A DNA stretch of 5,506 nt, taken from assembly GCA_937924675.1 (NCBI GenBank), contig CALEVL010000185.1, positions 1 to 5,506 of the forward strand. The letters run 5' to 3'. Positions within the stretch are counted from its first letter, which is position 1, and each line of letters opens with the position of its first letter. A program made the position numbers and the translations under genes. The stretch is from an uncultured Ignavibacteria bacterium. GTDB taxonomy: Bacteria > Bacteroidota > Ignavibacteria > Tepidaquicellales > Tepidaquicellaceae. Shown in pieces: positions 5,288-5,506 of the stretch. The notes under the pieces are model-generated. The model ran no database searches, had not been told where the DNA came from, and saw nothing but the letters and a program-made list of their open reading frames with translations.

Positions 5288-5506
5288 ATAAGAACTTATC
5301 TCCTGCAGTCATTACATTTAAAATCCAACATAAGTTGACGGAACCTACCCGTAGAAAGCAACAGGCAAAACTTCTGCGCATTTTCAGAAAAGTTCACAGA
5401 ACAACCGGTGCAATATTGTTCATTTTTTTTCTATTCATTTCGGTTACGGGATTGATGCTGGGATGGAAGAAACACAGCGGCGGATTAATTCTGCCGGAAT
5501 CATATA
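5284..5506 (+). CDS. PepSY-associated TM protein (partial, C-terminus outside window)
   Basis: GTG at 5284 overlaps the DUF202 stop (GTGA) and opens 74 codons that run off the window. After a basic N-terminal region rich in K, R and Q, residues 32-63 read RIFRKVHRTTGAILFI, FFLFISVTGLMLGWKK: the FRKxHR block, a membrane segment (about 42-60) and the GW-K-K turn. This is the typical opening of PepSY-TM proteins, which have several membrane helices with periplasmic PepSY domains and are often linked to iron or siderophore uptake or ferric reduction. The following SGGLILPES fits the same family. A later in-frame TTG (codon 18) is an alternative start; the four-base overlap favours GTG. The PepSY domain itself is not in the window. 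Confidence 0.78.
   Translation, partial: MNKNLSPAVITFKIQHKLTEPTRRKQQAKLLRIFRKVHRTTGAILFIFFLFISVTGLMLGWKKHSGGLILPESY

Overview
This window looks like chromosomal DNA from a Bacteroidota/Ignavibacteriota-type bacterium. The evidence is indirect: moderate-to-low G+C, several starts preceded by A-rich DNA instead of a Shine-Dalgarno sequence, a PepSY-TM protein of the style common in that group, and intergenic CACAGAG-type repeats. No rRNA, tRNA, CRISPR array, transposase or phage structural gene is visible, so the lineage is a low-confidence inference.

Left part (1-1422). A truncated minus-strand gene encodes a peptidoglycan-binding protein with the start of a second, probably hydrolytic, domain. 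After a 356-bp divergent gap comes a plus-strand DinB-family gene (704-1234). Runs of the same short intergenic repeat family lie on both sides of dinB in opposite orientations: CACAGAG words at 531-570 and CTCTGTG words at 1311-1348, spaced by about one or two helical turns.

Centre (1423-3298). A two-gene operon encodes a COG2085-type dinucleotide-binding oxidoreductase (Rossmann fold, F420/NADPH reductase-like) and, 13 bp later, a membrane-anchored metallophosphoesterase with about four N-terminal membrane segments and a complete metal-binding motif set.

Accessory segment (3299-4383). A 153-bp gap carries a 12-bp palindrome and a two-part inverted repeat sharing a single symmetry centre. 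It leads into a two-gene toxin-antitoxin module: a 76-aa antitoxin-like protein of no family I recognise, with a TTG start, overlapping by 20 bp a 142-aa PIN-domain ribonuclease toxin (COG1569/TIGR00305 type). The 292 bp after the toxin hold what look like gene remains: an open frame without a start codon (4045-4230) and a 26-codon ORF (4241-4321) that resembles the extreme N-terminus of winged-helix/Mrr-N restriction-associated proteins and then stops abruptly. This resembles a small defence or stability island that has lost genes.

Right part (4384-5506). A GNAT acetyltransferase is followed by a short leader-like gap with self-complementary 7-mers. Then come a DUF202 small membrane protein and a PepSY-TM protein cut by the window edge, whose reading frames overlap by four bases (GTGA), suggesting translational coupling.

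The items most worth following up are the toxin-antitoxin module with its symmetrical upstream repeat, the restriction-gene remnant behind it, and the oppositely oriented repeats around dinB. I do not see a clearly new multi-gene system.
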